Below, piece after piece: positions 63,016 to 64,000 of a stretch of 64,000 nucleotides of DNA (position 1 is its first letter; each line of letters opens with the position of its first letter). Made by a program: the position numbers and the translations under genes. The notes under the pieces are model-generated. The model was not told where the DNA came from. It saw nothing but the letters and a program-made list of their open reading frames with translations, and ran no database searches. Origin of the DNA: Argyresthia goedartella (lineage: Eukaryota; Arthropoda; Insecta; Lepidoptera; Argyresthiidae); NCBI GenBank assembly GCA_949825045.1, contig OX463808.1, positions 26,845,674 through 26,909,673 on the forward strand, given 5' to 3'.

Positions 63016-64000
63016 GGACACGCCGCCCACTTACAGGGTGCCGCCACTCCACAGACGGTCATGCTCCCCACCGCCTCTGTGATAGCGTGGAGTTCGGACA
63101 GCAAATCTTGTGTGGCACGAGCACTATTGGACTCGGGGGCCCAGGGGTGCTAAGTCTCGTGCAACCTTGTAAGACGGTTGGGCATCGGTAAGGGAGTATC
63201 CACATTCCATTCGGGGAATTGGGAACACGGAAGTCGGTTCCGTTAAGGGAGTATGTCGGATTACTCACTCGTCACGGGTGGATTCATCGGTGAATCTGAC
63301 GGTCACGGCATTAGTCATGCCTAATGTGATGGGCTCACACCCTCACGTACGGTTGTCGCCCTCGGTGCGACAGTTGGTCGCTGGGTTGTCACTGGCTGAC
63401 CCGGAGTTCGATATTCCGGGCCCAGTAGACATTGGACAGGGTGTCGATGCCTTGGGATACCTGTTAGTGCCAGGTGTCCACGTGTTGCAGGCGACTGGGC
63501 TGGTTTCGGTCAACACCAGACTGGGCCATGCGGTAATGGGTCCGGTCATGCCGGCTGCCCCACGCCTAGCGACTCGTAGTCCCTTATTCGGTTCTGTACT
63601 CTCGGAGGTGATACAGAAGTTTTGGGAGGTGGAGGAACCACCTACGGTCCGCCGGTTGGACCCGGTTGAAGAAGAGTGTGAACAGTTTTATCGGAACAAT
63701 ACTGGTCGCCTTCGGTCAGGTCGATTTCTCACACATCTTCCATTCCGGAGTGATCGCCCACCGCTGGGCAGTTCACACCATGCAGCCGAGACGCGGCTTC
63801 TGTCGATGGAACGACGCATGAAGCGTGACGGGATTTTCCGGCAGAAGTACGTCGACTTCATGCGGGAATACGAGTCGCTCGGCCACATGTCGGTTTCGGG
63901 TATCGACTGGAAGCGTGAAGACCACTGCTTCCTGCCCCATCACGCGGTCTTGAGGACCCCGGAGGGCAAAATACGGGTAGTGTTCGATGGATCGGCATCA
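63016..64000 (+). pseudogene. BEL/Pao element 2 protease and RT start (partial)
   Basis: Continues in the gag frame after the UAG into ARALLDSGAQGC, directly followed by a TAA (63151-63153 region) where element 1 has a Leu codon; a 2-base deletion follows near 63185. The RT N-terminus (REYESLGHMSVSGIDWKRED, FLPHHAVLRTPEGK) retains the 22 bases that element 1 lost. Truncated by the window end. Confidence 0.85.

Larger units (their letters stand above)
59926..64000 (+). mobile_element. BEL/Pao element 2 (same family as element 1; cut by window end)
   Basis: 5' LTR, leader, gag, protease and the start of RT, collinear with 16981-21050. It has more substitutions and indels in the LTR and leader than in gag, and its own set of frame lesions, mostly at positions different from element 1. 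It ends at 64000 inside RT (IRVVFDGSAS). Confidence 0.93.

Noticed and set aside
1..64000. Antiphage, CRISPR or other bacterial systems
   Set aside because: Introns, SINEs, LINEs and LTR elements show this is animal nuclear DNA; no bacterial gene organisation was seen.

Overview
This is eukaryotic, almost certainly lepidopteran (moth or butterfly), repeat-rich DNA. The evidence: a widespread lepidopteran interspersed repeat and tRNA-headed SINEs near 10.1-11.3 kb; insect-type BEL/Pao, Gypsy and Copia LTR elements; three LINE families; mariner-family elements; and three spliced exons of a host gene with GT-AG introns. There are no bacterial operons, rRNA genes, genuine tRNA genes or CRISPR arrays. 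The only host gene I recognise is a TBC1D20-like Rab-GAP (three consecutive exons, 32594-33333, + strand). Nearly everything else is transposable element, most of it nested.

Layout. (1) 1-9.3 kb: fragments of an env-bearing BEL/Pao element. A first copy (integrase C-terminus + env) is split by LINE family A copy 1 (1846-6158); it then joins a piece of reverse transcriptase and a second, nearly identical env copy. (2) 9.3-14.6 kb: a mosaic of SINEs, a MITE, foldbacks and unrecognised DNA. (3) 14.7-31.7 kb: the deepest nest. A mariner is split by a minus-strand LINE (family B), which is itself split by a complete BEL/Pao element (16981-24546, LTRs 99% identical, TSD CTAGT), a probable solo LTR and a DD41D mariner-like transposon with ~0.5 kb terminal inverted repeats; a SINE sits in that transposon's intron. 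(4) 32.6-33.3 kb: the TBC1D20-like exons. (5) 33.85-41.4 kb: LINE A copy 2 with a LINE B fragment inside it, then a second DD41D element with an uninterrupted 361-residue transposase and a 92-bp x3 tandem repeat. (6) 41.65-59.8 kb: a Gypsy complex with three LTRs. The middle LTR holds LINE A copy 3 and a Copia element; the interior holds a truncated minus-strand BEL element and an inverted duplication; the last LTR holds an RNase H-bearing LINE. (7) 59.93-64.0 kb: a second BEL/Pao element of the same family as the one at 17-24.5 kb, cut by the window end.

Most element genes are broken by visible stops, frameshifts or deletions. The DD41D transposase at 39704-40789 is the one clearly uninterrupted full-length element gene. 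The most unusual signal is a recurrent class of short-loop inverted duplications (foldbacks), found in unrelated elements and in anonymous DNA, including one adjacent pair whose 4-nt loops are reverse complements of each other. Other points of note: a gag-pol junction with an in-frame UAG preserved in two element copies, a covarying 3' hairpin shared by three LINE copies, and an intron-bearing versus intronless pair of DD41D transposases.
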